Below are positions 1-11,215 of a stretch of DNA of 64,000 nucleotides, one piece after another. Position 1 is the stretch's first letter. Each line of letters starts with the position of its first letter. The translations under genes and the position numbers were made by a program. The notes beneath the pieces were generated by a model. That model did no database searches, was not told the origin of the DNA, and worked only from the letters and a program-made list of their open reading frames with translations. The DNA comes from Chloranthus sessilifolius. Taxonomy: Eukaryota; Streptophyta; Magnoliopsida; Chloranthales; Chloranthaceae. Location: the NCBI GenBank assembly GCA_021018995.1, contig CM037593.1:41553810-41617809 (forward strand). Reading direction: 5' to 3'.

Positions 1-312
1 CAAAATATAATCTCTGCATGATATGATCAAAGATCAGTTCTGACAGTGCAGATGCAACCAATAGATAGATCATATTCACTTTGAGTTTCATCCTATTTGA
101 ACACTCTGATTGCGGGTGAATCAAATCCGATAGTTTGGGTTTAATGTCCATTAATGCATGCAACGCTAAAATATAATCATTCTAATTGTTTTAATTGAAT
201 TCATTAAATTACTTTATGTGTTTGGGTGATTTCGACTATTTCCATTATTCAATTTAATCTGTGATTAATCCCAAGTTCGCATCATTTAAGGTTTAGCGTT
301 TGTCCCGCATCA
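1..312 (+). repeat. 5' LTR remnant of outer Ty3/gypsy element
   Basis: From about 150 to 312 this matches 13546-13704 closely, with both copies ending in GTCCCGCATCA. That pairing defines the 3' border of an LTR. Positions 1-150 do not align clearly with the other copy, so the LTR is either cut by the window edge, rearranged or strongly diverged there. Directly downstream (about 316-330) is TTAGTATCAAAG, a degenerate primer-binding site like the initiator-methionine tRNA site TGGTATCAGAG seen intact in the inner element. Confidence 0.75.
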
Positions 313-426
313 AATTTAGTATCAAAGTATAGTTTTAGTTTAGGGTTTCAGAGTTCATATAGGTTCTAGGGTTTATTTCTTTTTCTATTTTGTCTTGCAT
401 CATTTAGTTTTATTTTTTGCATCGTC

Positions 427-1725
427 ATGGATCCTAATAAAATAGAAGCCCTACTTAGAGACCTTATGTCTAAGTTGACTGCAAGTCAAACCACCCTTCA
501 AGCCCAGATGGCTGAACACCACGATCAACTGTAACAGCAGTTGCGTGATCAACAAGCTCGACATGAGGCTTTAGAGACCCGAGTGAAAAAGATAAATGAG
601 TTCGTCACTGAAAATCACAATAGAGTCCACACTAATGACCGTAGGAGAGAAGGTCCTCACCGACGTGATGTTCGAACCGACCAGGATGAAAAGGTCATGA
701 AATCCGTGAAAATGGACGCTCCTACATTTGACGAGAAAAGACAACCTAAAGTCTATCTCGAGTGGGTCGTCGGCATGGAAAGCTACTTCGAGTGGTACGC
801 CATGTCCGAAGAGCGTAAAGTCTGATTTGCGAAGGTCAAGCTTATAGGTCAAGTTAGACTTTATTGGTTGGGCGTAGAGCATTGTAGGCACTCCCAGGGT
901 CTTCGTCCCATTTCTACTTGGGGAGAAATGAAGATCCAATTGAACGAGAAATATGTTCCTCTATCCTATGATGAACGTGTTCTCGATTAGTGGCAATCCT
1001 TGCGACAAGGAAATTCACCGGTTATAGATTACATCGATAAGTTTGAAGACCTAATGTCCCATGCCAATGTGGATGAGCCAGGAAGAGTTACCCTATCCCG
1101 ATTCCGAATGGGCCTTCGCTCAAAACTTCAGAGGGAAATCATTCCATATCCTGCTACCGATCTAGAAGAATGTTTCTCTAGAGTCAAGGAGTTAGAGAGG
1201 TATCTCAATGCTCCAACCAGTGGTCGATCTAAATCCCCTAATACCAGTTCTCAATCCAATACTACTGAAAAGGGGAATAGTACCTTTAGTCAATCCTCAA
1301 AACCCGTGAATCCTCAGATTGACAAGGGTAAAGGACAATTGATTGAAATTTCTAGGCGCGCACTACAACACAAGTGCCAAGGTTTTGGTCACTTCGCGTC
1401 TCAATGTCCCAATAAAACCCAAACCTTGATTATTCAGGAGTCTCCCGAGAAAGAGGACAATGAGTTAAAAGTAGTGTATGAGCCTATTGAAATGCCAAGT
1501 GACGAAGAGGATGAAATTCCTATAAAGACTATGGGTTGCATTAGGAAAGTTTCTATTCCCAAAGAGAGTGGTGTTAGTGTGTCCATACCGCATGAGTTGT
1601 TAGAGTCGGTAGGAACACATCAACATTCTAACTTGCATGGGATTACCAATCAGATTTTATTGAATGATGAAATTACGCAGAATGTCAGTAACACAATAAA
1701 TTTAATAACGACAAATTTGTGTTAA
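427..1725 (+). pseudogene. Ty3/gypsy gag pseudogene of the outer element
   Basis: A single reading frame begins at the ATG at 427 (MDPNKIEALL) and runs to 1725. It is broken by three in-frame stops: TAA at 532, TGA at 823 and TAG at 988. The segment 1000-1230 has the retrotransposon gag core (RQGNSPVIDYIDKFEDLM, LSRFRMGLRSKLQREI). Near 1360-1400 is a damaged zinc knuckle, KCQGFGHFASQC, that has lost its first cysteine (CX2C). Gag normally forms the virus-like particle that packages element RNA. All three stops can come from Gln or Arg codons by one C-to-T change. The layout matches the gag of the inner minus-strand element, which also starts MDSNEIL, so the two families are related. The gene is not functional as it stands. 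Confidence 0.85.
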
Positions 1726-2124
1726 TTTATGATAGTCTCGAACATGTGGAACTTTTCCCGACCTTGAAAAGATGTAATGATGGAAGTCTAGAGTTTCCTC
1801 TAGACGAGGGTATTCATCCGATATTTGCGGTGGAAGATCTTACACCTATTCTATGCCCTGCCACTGTGCCTTTTGACTCATTCCTTGTTACCCAAACAAC
1901 CGAGCCAAGCCCATTTAACCAAATTCCTAACCCGTACCCTACCTGTGCAATATGAGAAAATGTTGAATGAGGAGGTTCTGGAGTTTCCAAACTTTATTAC
2001 CAAAGCGGGTAAACATCAAGCATATCTCACAATATGGAAGGGCTAGCCGGGAGCTGAGCACTCAAAGTGTACCATACGTGGGTTCTATAACTCATCGAAG
2101 ATGAGTTTTTCCAACCCGGGGAGT
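1726..2124 (+). pseudogene. Deleted pol remnant with chromodomain-like tail and polypurine tract
   Basis: After gag there is room for only about 400 bases before the 3' LTR, so protease, reverse transcriptase, RNase H and integrase are absent. A short frame at 1719-1955 is not recognisable. At about 1980-2045 the frame reads AYLTIWKG, the kind of motif found in the chromodomain at the end of chromovirus integrase. Near 2095-2125 EDEFFQPGE resembles the extreme C-terminus of gypsy polyproteins. CCCGGGGAGT just before 2125 is the likely polypurine tract. The chromodomain reading is an inference from a short stretch. Confidence 0.55.
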
Positions 2125-2915
2125 TGATGGGGACATTAGATTCAAGCAACTACCAGTGACGTATATAAGTCTTCTGAACATCAAAATGATCAGAAAGAAA
2201 AATAGCTCCAATTAGCGGAACTGAGTGACTTGGTCGATCGATCGAGCCCAAATTTTGATCAATCGATTGTGGCTAGAAGACTTATATTTTGGATTTCAAT
2301 TATATTACTTAGTCGTTCGATCAAGCCCAATTTTCGAACGATTGAATTTGGACAGAGACTTCGGACTATTTCAATTATAGTTAGTCTATCGACTCCATAA
2401 TCGATCAATCGACCTATCGCACGAATTTTGACGGAATTTTGTTATTTTTGGTCAAAATTTCCTTTTTAGTGTTTTATTTACTTTAGGACTCTTCTTCGTA
2501 TTAGGTTTTGGTTAGCCTATTTAAAGACTTGTAAATAACATTATTATTAGTTGATTATTGAATGAAAATTTGAGAGCTTTCTTTGTGTAAACCCTAGAAG
2601 ATTTGTAAAGAGTTTTCACCTGAAAGAGTGAATCTTTCAAAACCTGAGGAGTGATTCTTCGTTTCTCCTGCGACTTGGTGCGAAGCCGACGTACAACCTT
2701 AGTGTGAAGCCTCGGAACTTTTGGTGTGAAGCTTTGGATCTATCATTCTATTTTATCTTTTCTCACACTATTGTCTGGTAATATCTCCCCTATTTGCTTT
2801 GATAAAATCCTAAACCCTAAATCTAAAAAATTTACATCTTTGATAATTTAATTCTTCGAGCCTTTATTTTCAAACCCTAGAGGAGTTGAGAGACGATCTC
2901 GTAATTGTCGCTTGG
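2125..2915 (+). repeat. 3' LTR of outer gypsy element, first part
   Basis: The LTR begins TGATGGGG after a purine-rich tract and continues until it is interrupted by the inner element at 2916. Positions 2440-2740 resemble the solo LTR at 14224-15100, including the CGACTTGGTG/GTGAAGC repeats. Positions 2230-2415 contain several GATCGATCG and TCAATCGA motifs. It resumes at 13482 and ends CATCA at 13704, giving TGATG...CATCA ends. Confidence 0.75.
2911..2915. repeat. Target-site duplication, left, of inner gypsy element
   Basis: CTTGG lies directly before the left LTR. The matching bases after the right LTR are CTTTG (13477-13481), one mismatch in five, as expected for an old 5-bp gypsy duplication. 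Confidence 0.6.
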
Positions 2916-3815
2916 TGACGCGGGACGGGAACCCTAAAATACATGATTAATGATTTAATGCAATTTTGTCGAAATTAAAGCAGGTAATTCAGTTTTAATC
3001 TCAAAATTAATTCGATACCTTCGGGTTATGAGAATTCAGATAGGTAGATTACGCAAGATCCGACTAAGGTCCAGTCCGATGCGCAAGTTCCCTTAGATTT
3101 AAGGCGGGATCGAGCCTAGAGATAGAACTCTAGCTTTTCCAGGCTTGGGCGTTCGTCGTCGATCCGATGTAGATTTACTAGTGCTCACTAGGGTTGTGAA
3201 TTCAGATAGATTTGATGGCTCAGATTAAAGCTAGGGTTTTTTAGGTTGATTTAGGGCTTTAGAAAATATGGATGAATTAGAGAAAAGATAATAGGGGAAA
3301 ACAAGGATATAGGATAGAAAAGATAAAAAGATAACTTTGGGAAGCACTCCCTTGGCCTCACACCAAACCCATCACGGGGAAGAAGAATCTCTCTCCACAA
3401 AGCAAAAACTCATTCAATAATAATAAAAAACTAATTAAAGTGTGCTTATAAGTCTTTTTATATAGGCAACCAAAAATAATTCGTATTAAAGAGCCCTAAA
3501 ATAATGAAAGACTGAAAAAAGGTAAGTTTTCACAAAAATAGAAGTTTCCATCGCGGCGTGGAACATCTCCACGGACGTCCGTCACCAGCACCACGGACGT
3601 CTGTGATGGTCCATAGATGTCTGTCCCACAAAACAGTGGGGGTCCTTATTTCCGAATGTCTGTCAATAAGCTACGGACATCCGTCGCCTGATGACGTTTT
3701 TTGCCTCCGTTTTCCTCCTAAAGCTGTAACACTCGGGCTTCCTCTTTGTTTCTTCCGACGCTAGTACAAGCGATGTGGTCCAAAATCAATGTTCACGTAC
3801 TCGGCGTCCCCGTCA
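2916..3815 (-). repeat. 3' LTR of inner gypsy element
   Basis: This LTR aligns along its length with 12571-13476. Read on the minus strand it carries a TATA-like CCTATATAAAAAG near 3456-3468. It also has a run of imperfect ACGGACGTCCGT palindromes at 3565-3690, upstream of the TATA in element orientation. A purine-rich tract (minus-strand GGTCCGGGAGAAT) abuts 3816. Confidence 0.85.
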
Positions 3816-3829
3816 ATTCTCCCGGACCA

Positions 3830-4318
3830 AATAGGTTTCATCACCGATGAAATACGGTCGTGGTAGCTATCAAGCAAGTCGGGGTCCAAACGCCAAGCCT
3901 CATTCTCATGAATCCATGTGTTTTCAGACTCCGATTTTCAGACCCATTTGACCAAGTATTTTTGAAAGCCTCCGTCGCGTGTGGATACGACATGATCATT
4001 TAAGATATCCTCAATCACATCCTGCCATTGCTTGCTTGGAGAAGGGAGAGGCAACGAGTTCAAGGTTTGGGTGAGGTTGGGACTAGGAGAGGGCTGGAAA
4101 GGATTTGTAGGAGGTGGGGTTGAACCCAGGTAAGGAACCAGGTCCTCCACATTGAATGTCGAACTAATCTTCGTACTTGGAGGAAGCTCAAGCACATATG
4201 CATTAGGACCACTCTTAGCCGAAATTCTAAAAGGTTCAGCGCTTCGGGATTGGAGCTTCTCTGCGGATCCTAATGGGAATTGCTTAGGCCTAATGCGGAC
4301 CATCACATGATCACCCAC
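3830..4318 (-). pseudogene. Integrase C-terminus with chromodomain, inner gypsy
   Basis: The frame from 4318 starts GDHVMVRIRPKQFP, the usual GDxVxVxxRPxRFP start of the gypsy integrase C-terminal segment. After a proline/serine linker comes a chromodomain: DVIEDILNDHVV, then FQKYLVKWV, a TGA stop, and SESENTWIHENE in the same frame. Chromodomains target chromovirus integration to particular chromatin. The stop falls right after the conserved KW, so any protein would lack the C-terminal helix. This stop is not a simple Trp, Gln or Arg transition, unlike most others in the window. Confidence 0.8.
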
Positions 4319-4439
4319 TTGAAATTCCTTAAAACGCCTGTGAGCATCAACGGATAATTTGTATTAATTGTTGCTTGAATTAATCTTCTATTTAATTTTG
4401 GCATGCAAACTATGAATGTGTTGTGCAAATGAATCGGCT

Positions 4440-5330
4440 GACTCAGACACTCTATGCAACGCTGATATGGGGATTAAATCTAAAGGTTTCCTAGGCCTGT
4501 ATCCCAGGTCCGAACATGATCACCGACAAGACTACGAAGGAGATTCCCAAGACTCTTATTGGTGCTTTCGGCTTGGCCATCCGTTTGAGGGTGATAGGCC
4601 GTTGAAAATTGGAGCATGGTGTCCATCATGTGCCAAAGGGTCTTCCAAAAATAGCTAGTGAAATTGACATCCCTATCAGACACAATGGTTTTGGGCGACC
4701 CATGAAGACGCACGACCTCCGCGAAAAACAACTTAGCAATGTGGAAGCATCGGAGGTCTTCAAACAAGGTATGAAGTGGGCCATTTTGGAAAATTGGTCC
4801 ACTACGACAAAGATGGAATCGTGCTTCCTTGGAGTTTTGAGAAGTTCAAGCACGAAATCCATTGAGAGGTCTTGCCACGGTGTCTGTGGCATGGGTAACC
4901 GGGTGTACAAGCCGGTATTTTATTTACTCTCTTTCGACACTTGGCAAGTACGACAATGTTTGATAACCCGAGCGATATCTCTCATTAGGCTAGGCCAAAA
5001 GAACCTATCCTCTACGAGTGCAACAGTCTTATTACGCCCGCCCGAAATGCCCGGCTAACCCTCCGGCATGTAACTCCCAAATAAGGAAGTCACGCAATGA
5101 AGTGCGAGGGATGCAAAGGTGATTGCCCTTGAACATGTACCCATCCTGGATGGTGTATGCGGAGTGTGTGCTGGTCGGATCACTAAGGAGAGCAGTGTAC
5201 TCTACCCCAAAATCTGGGCACTCGGGGTACTCATCCTTTAATCATTCGAATTCGACGACCTCAGTGCTTATTGAGTGCAAAGTTGCCACCCAACGACTAA
5301 GCGCATCAGCAGCCCCGTTTGATCTTGGCA
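4440..5330 (-). pseudogene. Integrase core, inner gypsy
   Basis: Read leftward from about 5070, the zinc-binding HHCC region shows ELHAGGLAGHF and, after a frameshift, KHCRTCQVSKE. The DDE core follows in pieces: [12 protein letters not shown] (first Asp), [14 protein letters not shown] (second Asp) and [14 protein letters not shown] (Glu). The catalytic acids are kept but the frame shifts at least twice, near 5040 and 4650, so no continuous integrase can be made. It joins the chromodomain segment ending at 4318. Confidence 0.85.
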
Positions 5331-6480
5331 AAGGCTTTCGTTGCGGCTTTGCCCCATTTGAAGTCTCTCTTTTTCATGCAATCAGTGATTGAGGCCATGA
5401 TGATGCTAAAGCTTCTGATGAAGAGACGATAGAAAGTAGCCAAACCATGGAAGCTGCGGACATCGTGTATGTTCTTAGGCTCAGGCCACTCCACAATGGC
5501 TCTAACCTTTTCGGGTCCGTGACCATTCCATCGGCCGAGATAATAAATCCCAAGAAGACAACGGAACGTTGCATGAAGGTGCACTTCTTGAGATTTGCAA
5601 ACAACTTCTCACCTTTTAAGGTTTCACAAACCAACCTACGGTGGTTCAAGTGTTGTTCCTTGTCATGACTGTAAATCAAAATGTCATCGAAATACGCAAC
5701 AAGGAATTTGCCTAAGAACGACCTCAACACTTGGGTATGAGTCTCATGAAAGTACTCGCGTTAGAAAGCCCAAATGACATGACTGTCCACTCATAAAGTT
5801 CATTCTTGGTCTTAAAGGCGGTTTTCCACTCATCGCCGAGGCGGATCCGAACTTGATGGTAGCCACTTTTGAGGTCTATCTTTGAAAAGATAGTGGTGCC
5901 AACCATCATATCTAGCATGTCGTTGAGCCTCGATATGAGAAACTGATACTTGACTGTAATTTTGTCAATCGCCCAGCTATCCACACACATTCGCCAACTT
6001 CCATCTTTCTTTGGTGTGAGTAGCACGGGTACGATGCAAGGGCTCATGCTCTCTTGAATGAGCCCCTTTTGAAGGAGATCATTAATTTGCCGCGTTAACT
6101 CGGCATGCTCAACCAGATTCAACCTGTAGTGGGGTAGGTTCGGTAAGGTGGATCCGGGAACTAAGTCTATAGCATGTTGAATGTCACACATTAGAAGGAG
6201 TTTGTTCAGTAAGTTTTCGCGGAAGACATCCGCAAATTCTCTTAAAATTGGCTCAACCTCCTTGGGGTGTTCGCCCTTAGATTTGAGAGCTTTCTCGACA
6301 GTAATGACAACGTGGACCACGTTCTCATTCAAAGAAGCCTTTTCAAATTCCTAAGGGCTTACAATATTGATGGATTTAGATGTCTCGCCCTTCTTCTCGA
6401 CTTTGTTGGTCGATGGTGTTTTGGGAGGCAAAGGGTGTAAAGTGATCTTTTTGCCCTTATGCATATGTTTGATCAATCAA
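5306..6480 (-). pseudogene. Reverse transcriptase, inner gypsy; RNase H deleted
   Basis: From 6332 leftward the RT fingers and palm are clear: [50 protein letters not shown]. The catalytic YFDDILIYS follows after a frameshift near 5730, then the thumb/connection motifs [11 protein letters not shown] and [11 protein letters not shown]. After [15 protein letters not shown] at about 5325 the frame passes almost directly into [11 protein letters not shown], which normally lies after RNase H. The RNase H domain therefore appears to have been removed. An in-frame TAG at about 6350 separates RT from the protease-side linker. Confidence 0.88.
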
Positions 6481-6589
6481 AGAGAGTCACGTCTATGTCG
6501 TAGAGCCACGGCCTTCCCAAAATGATATGACCCACATCCATTAGCACCACATCACACCATAAGGTGTCCAAATAAGACCCAACTAAATC

Positions 6590-6858
6590 GGTACACGACA
6601 CCTTTTCGACACGGGAATGGATGAAGAGTTAACCCATGCAACCTTATAGGGTCTTGGGTGGGCTTCGGGTGTAAGCCCCAAGCGCCGTATGGTGTGAGTT
6701 GACACTACATTGGTGCAACTACTGCTATCCACGATGACCTTACAACTCTTTTCACCCAATCTGACAAAGGTGTGGAAGATGTTCTCCCTTCGCTAGTTAT
6801 CCTTTTCATCTCCTTGAGGTTGTGTAAGGGCACGCCTCACAACTAAAGCTCGGCCACT
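6590..6858 (-). pseudogene. Retropepsin-type protease region, inner gypsy
   Basis: The minus-strand frame reads HTFVRLGEKSCKVIVDSSSC, followed by TNVVS. This is the plant gypsy protease active-site region, normally VDSGSCxNVVS. The catalytic triplet DSG is DSS here, and an in-frame TAG precedes it near 6800. Just upstream the frame (SGRALVVRRALTQPQ) continues across the hAT insertion into the gag tail at 11324 onward, which confirms that gag and pol were one piece before the hAT arrived. Confidence 0.7.
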
Positions 6859-6866
6859 ATCATCAC
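6859..6866. repeat. 8-bp target-site duplication, left (hAT-1)
   Basis: ATCATCAC occurs here and again, identically, at 11316-11323. An 8-bp duplication is the hallmark of hAT superfamily insertion. Confidence 0.9.
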
Positions 6867-7062
6867 CAGTGTTCCAAAATTCGGCCGGGGCGGCCGCCCG
6901 GGCGGCCGCCCGGGCGGTTCGGGCCCCCAACCGCCTCGGGTTAGATGTGGAGCGCCACATGAGGCGTTTGGGCACAGGCGCCCAGGCGCTGGCGGCCCAA
7001 AATCGAGCAGAACGGCCGAGGCCAAGGGGATATAAAATAGAAATTAGGTTTTTTTTTTCTCA

Positions 7063-8205
7063 TTCAATCGGGCTCTCCTCTCTTAACTCTCTTCCTCTTC
7101 TCTCTTGACTCTCTTCCTCTCCTCTCTTCTCTTCCACCGTGACTCCCGTGACCACCCATGACTCTCGACCTGGCGACCACCCCCGTGAGCCAGTGTATGA
7201 GTATTTTTTTTTCCATTTTTTCATTTCTTTTCATCAGTTTTTATGTTCTTTGCCTATTTTATTCATTTTTTTTTTTTTTTTGCAGCTTCCTTTTCTTCTT
7301 CAAAGCTCTGAAGGCCAATAAGAACGATCCTGGGGTTCATACAAGGCGGCAACACCACGAGCCACGTGTATGGGTATTTTAATTTTTTTTCTTTTTATTC
7401 TGTTTTCTTCTTCCAACACAACACCATAATTTTTCTCCTTTTCTTCTTTTTTTCTTTTTACATTTTTTCTTCTTCCAACGCATGACATGATTTTTTCTTC
7501 TTCTTCTTCTTTTTTCTCCTTTCTCTTTTTTCTGTTTTTTTCTTCTTCTTCCAACGCAGCCCCAACCATGGTTTTTTTTTTTTTTCTCAATTTTTTTTCT
7601 TCTTCTTCTCAGAAACTCCATTATTTTTTTCTTCTTCCAATGCAACATATGACCACGATTTTTTTTTTCTTAGTTTTTTTCTTCTTCTCAAAATCTCTAT
7701 TTTTTTTTTTCTTCCCATAACAGCAATATGACCCAGTTTTTTTTTTCTCATTCTCAGTTTTTTTTTTCTTCTTCTTCCAACGCAACAGCAGCCAATAGCC
7801 ACAGTTTTTTTTTTCTCTTAGTTTTTTTTTCTTCTCAAAATCTGCTGTTTTTTTTTTCATTCTTTTTCTTCTTTTTCTTTTGCTTCTTCTCCATTTTTTT
7901 TGCTAGCAAATTTCTTCTTTTTTCTGTTTTTCTGTTGTTTTTTTCTTTCTTTTTCTTCTTCTTCTCCTTTTTTTTCCCCTCTGTTTTCTGATTTTTGTCC
8001 CTTCTTTTTTCCTGTTTTTTTTTTTTTTTTTTCTTCTTTTTTCCTGCATCTGCATTAGCATTTCTTTTTCCTGCATTTCTTTTTGCTGCAATAAATCAAT
8101 TATTTTTCTCGCATTTCTTTTCCTGCATTTCTTTTTTCTGCAATTATTTTTTTCCTCGCTTGTCTTTTCTTTGCAATTATTTTTTTCTGCATTTCTTTTG
8201 CTAGA
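7063..8205 (+). repeat. Pyrimidine-rich repeat tract in hAT-1 leader
   Basis: More than 1.1 kb is nearly all T and C on the plus strand. Within 7400-7800 a degenerate unit of about 70-90 bp recurs, marked by CTTCTTCCAACGCA-like words (near 7410, 7472, 7545, 7630, 7770). From 8040 to 8200 a shorter motif, TTTCTTTTxCTGCA, is repeated. Open frames here give only Phe/Ser-rich or Lys/Glu-rich low-complexity peptides and are not genes. Confidence 0.85.
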
Positions 8206-8329
8206 CAATACATTGCACACACATATATGTTATATTTAAATAAATGTGTGTGTGTACTGTGAGCCTGTGTATACTATACAGAATTACAGATTACAGTTTA
8301 TACTTTTATATATGTGTATGCAAATGTGT

Positions 8330-8360
<31 letters not shown>

Positions 8361-10260
8361 GGCTACTGGCTTATGTGCGAACAAACGTGTATATTTAATT
8401 ATATATCTAAATTCTAATTGTTATTTGATATTTTTTTTGGATGTGTAGTTCACTGGTTTAAGACTTTGAGCTTTAAACGTTCAAATGTCGTCTTCTTGTG
8501 CATCAACCGGTGCATCCGGAAAGAATAGTGGGGATCCTGGTTGGAAATATTGTTTTCTGAAGGATCCATCAAATCCAAAGAGAATAACATGCAGTTTTTG
8601 TAAAAAGGAATGGCATTCCAGCATTAATCGGTTGAAGAAACATCTAGCTGGTGTTCAGGGGGACATAATCCCTTGTAAAGATGTATCAATAGAAGCTAGG
8701 GATGAGATGCTACGCGCTCTCAACGTGATCAAAGAAAAGAAAGTGACTAAAGAAAAAGAAACTCAGGCAATACGGGAGTCTGTGCGGATTGTTAGTGATG
8801 ATGAAGATGAGAACTTAGGTTCCAGTGATGAGGGTAACGAGGGGGTAATTAGAGAAAGTCGACGCTACTTATCAAAGAGACCACGCACTCAGGGGCCGAT
8901 GGATTCTTTTGTGCGCCGCAAACCAGCTGATGAAGTGAAGGGAAAGGGGAAAATGCGGCAAACCGTCCTCCCAGAACACTTATCGAAAGAGATAAAGGGA
9001 CGTATAGACCAACACGTTGCTAGATGGTTCTATGTCCATGGCATCGCTTTTCACACCATTAGAAGCAAATATTTTTTGAAAATGTGTGAAGCAATTGGCC
9101 AATATGGGCCAGGATATAGTCCTCCTTCAGATTATCAGTTGGGGGTTCCTTTGTTAATGGATGAGGTTGTGATATAAAAAGATTAATCCCGCATAAAGAG
9201 GCATGGGATACTTATGGTTGTTCTATTATGATGACACATGGATGAGATAGAAAGGCAAGGAGTATAATGAATCTCTTAGTGCATTGTCGTGGGAACAACT
9301 TATTTAAGATCGGTTGATGTATTGTTGGAAATTCATGACACACAATTCAGCTATGAGTTGGTTGAGCAGTGCATACAAGAAGTAGGGGAAAAGTGAGTGC
9401 TCCAAGGGGTCACTGATAATCTTGCCAAACAATATGGAGCTGCAAAAATATTAGAGATTAATTATCCGTATTTATTGGACTCCTTGTGCGGCGCGATTCG
9501 ATTGATCTTATGTTCCGCGATATGGTAAGCTAACGCAGATAAAAGGGCCGTTGAAAAGGCAAAGACTGTATCAACATTTATATACAGTCATATAAGAGTG
9601 TTGGCTTTGATGAGGAAGAAGACAAAGAAAAAAGATCTTAGGGGTCACACGGTTTGCTACCGCTTTCTTAGTTCTGAGTTTTTTACGTTGAGGCTCCCAT
9701 TAAGGGACATGTTCTCCTCGAAGATTGGAAGAAATCTAGATGGTATAAAGAGAGGATAGGGAGGAAAGTAGAGTATCATATTGAGCAATGCTTTACGGAA
9801 TGACGTGGTTTATGCTTTGAAGGTTTTCCAACCTCAAAAAGTTCTAAGAATGGTTGATTCAGATGCCCACTCATGGGACACATCTACGCATCCATTGAAG
9901 AGGCAGAAAGAGAAATTAAAGTCTCTTTCCAAGACAAGGAAGCCCGAATTCAGAAGGTATTGGAGATCATCAAAAGGAGATTTGAAAAGCACTTAAAGCA
10001 TCCATTGGTTGCAGCGGGACACCTCTTGAATCCTTTCTACTACTATAAAGAAAGAGAAAAAATTCGTAGAGCACCGTGGTTTATGAATGGTGTAAACAAT
10101 TGCATTAAGAAGTTGATTGATCCTGAACTCCAAGGTGCCGAAATTTTTCAAGAGATCAGTTGTTATATGAATTCGGAAAAATCTTTTGGAGATTCCTTAG
10201 CGATCAAGCAAAGGAATGTGGATATGAAAGTATTGCATTCAGATAAGAGGCCTGACCCAG

Positions 10261-10367
10261 GTAATTTATAAATAATTATTATTTTTATTATAATTTATAT
10301 TTTAATTTAGACGTTTCAATTAAGTAATAATTTCTTAACTTAATTTTCTTTCGAAATTAATTAACAG
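10261..10367 (+). other. Intron in hAT-1 transposase
   Basis: GTAATTTA...TTAACAG joins ...DPG to TWWELHGAEAPNLQKMAL, giving the usual hAT order before the hATC domain. The interior is A/T-rich. Confidence 0.7.
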
Positions 10368-10496
10368 CTACTTGGTGGGAATTGCATGGTGCGGAAGCTC
10401 CTAACTTGCAAAAGATGGCACTACAAATATTGAATTTAACATGTAGTTCTTCTGGATGCGAGAGAAATTGGAGCACGTTTGAGATGGTAAATACTA

Positions 10497-10599
10497 AATA
10501 AATTTATAGAATATAAGCATGTATTTATGTTATTGTATTTAATTATTTATAAAATCAGTTATGTATATATCAATTAAAATATTTTTGTTTTATATACAG
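10497..10599 (+). other. Intron in hAT-1 transposase
   Basis: GTAAATAC...ATACAG lies directly after NWSTFEM and splices to IHSKKRNR, matching the conserved FxxIHSKKRNRL run of hATC domains. Confidence 0.75.
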
Positions 10600-11184
10600 A
10601 TCCATTCAAAAAAAGAAATAGAATTGGGACCCCAAAGTTGAATGATTTGGTATATGTCCAATTCAATACCAAGCTATTAGATCGGGTCTAAAAGAAAGGG
10701 AAAGAGGATATCTTGCTCAAGACAAGGAAGGGATACTCGAATGGTTAGTCAATTCCTAATGAAGAAGAAGTATTTCTGAGTCCTTGACTTGGGGTGTTGT
10801 TGGCAGGCTTCAGTGCAAATGAAGAAGCACAACCAAGGAGGAGCACGAGAACCGTCACACAACTAATGAGAGAAATTAATGAGGAGGAACTTGATGTAGA
10901 AGAGAGAGATGAAGGGGATGATGATATCGAGTTCATTCCTTCTGATAATGATGAACTTGATTTGCAAAACGAAGAAGATGAAGATGAGGAGGGACATTCA
11001 GAATGAACAATTATGTGTTTTAATATATGTTATATTTTTTGGCTACCTGATTATGTGAAATTGTGATGGACTGATGGTTAAAGTTGAACTTCATATTTAG
11101 TACTTTAGTAGTAATGTAGTATTTATTTGAATTGAATTCAATTGTGTTTAAATATAATTTCTAAACCTTCAATTTCCTCTTATG

Positions 11185-11215
<31 letters not shown>

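Larger units (their letters stand above)
8485..11006 (+). pseudogene. hAT-1 transposase (BED finger, DUF659, hATC)
   Basis: The first exon, 8485-9177, is open for 230 codons. It has a BED-type zinc finger (DPGWKYCFLKDP, then CSFCKKEWHSSINRLKKHLAG) followed by the start of DUF659 (WFYVHGIAFHTIRSKYF, GQYGPGYSPPS). From 9180 to about 9720 the catalytic region is recognisable only in shifting frames (WDTYGCSIMMTHG, MNLLVHCRGNN, QYGAAKILEIN). Near 9873-10260 an open stretch gives IKRRFEKHLKHPLVAAGHLLNPFYYY. Two GT-AG introns (10261-10367 and 10497-10599) flank the hATC dimerisation motif SSSGCERNWSTFEM. The tail is acidic. The many frameshifts make it inactive. Confidence 0.9.

Noticed and set aside
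6793..7108. Arg/Ala/Pro-rich open frames on both strands
   Set aside because: They arise from the GC-rich terminal repeats of hAT-1 and have no protein character beyond base composition.
7158..8220. Many Phe-rich and Lys/Glu-rich open frames
   Set aside because: They are translations of the polypyrimidine tract, with no domain or codon signal.
8320..8355. TA run as a promoter for the hAT-1 transposase
   Set aside because: A simple dinucleotide repeat. Nothing distinguishes it from microsatellite expansion.
11180..11210. Second TA run near the right end of hAT-1
   Set aside because: Microsatellite. It plays no visible part in the terminus, which lies at 11315.
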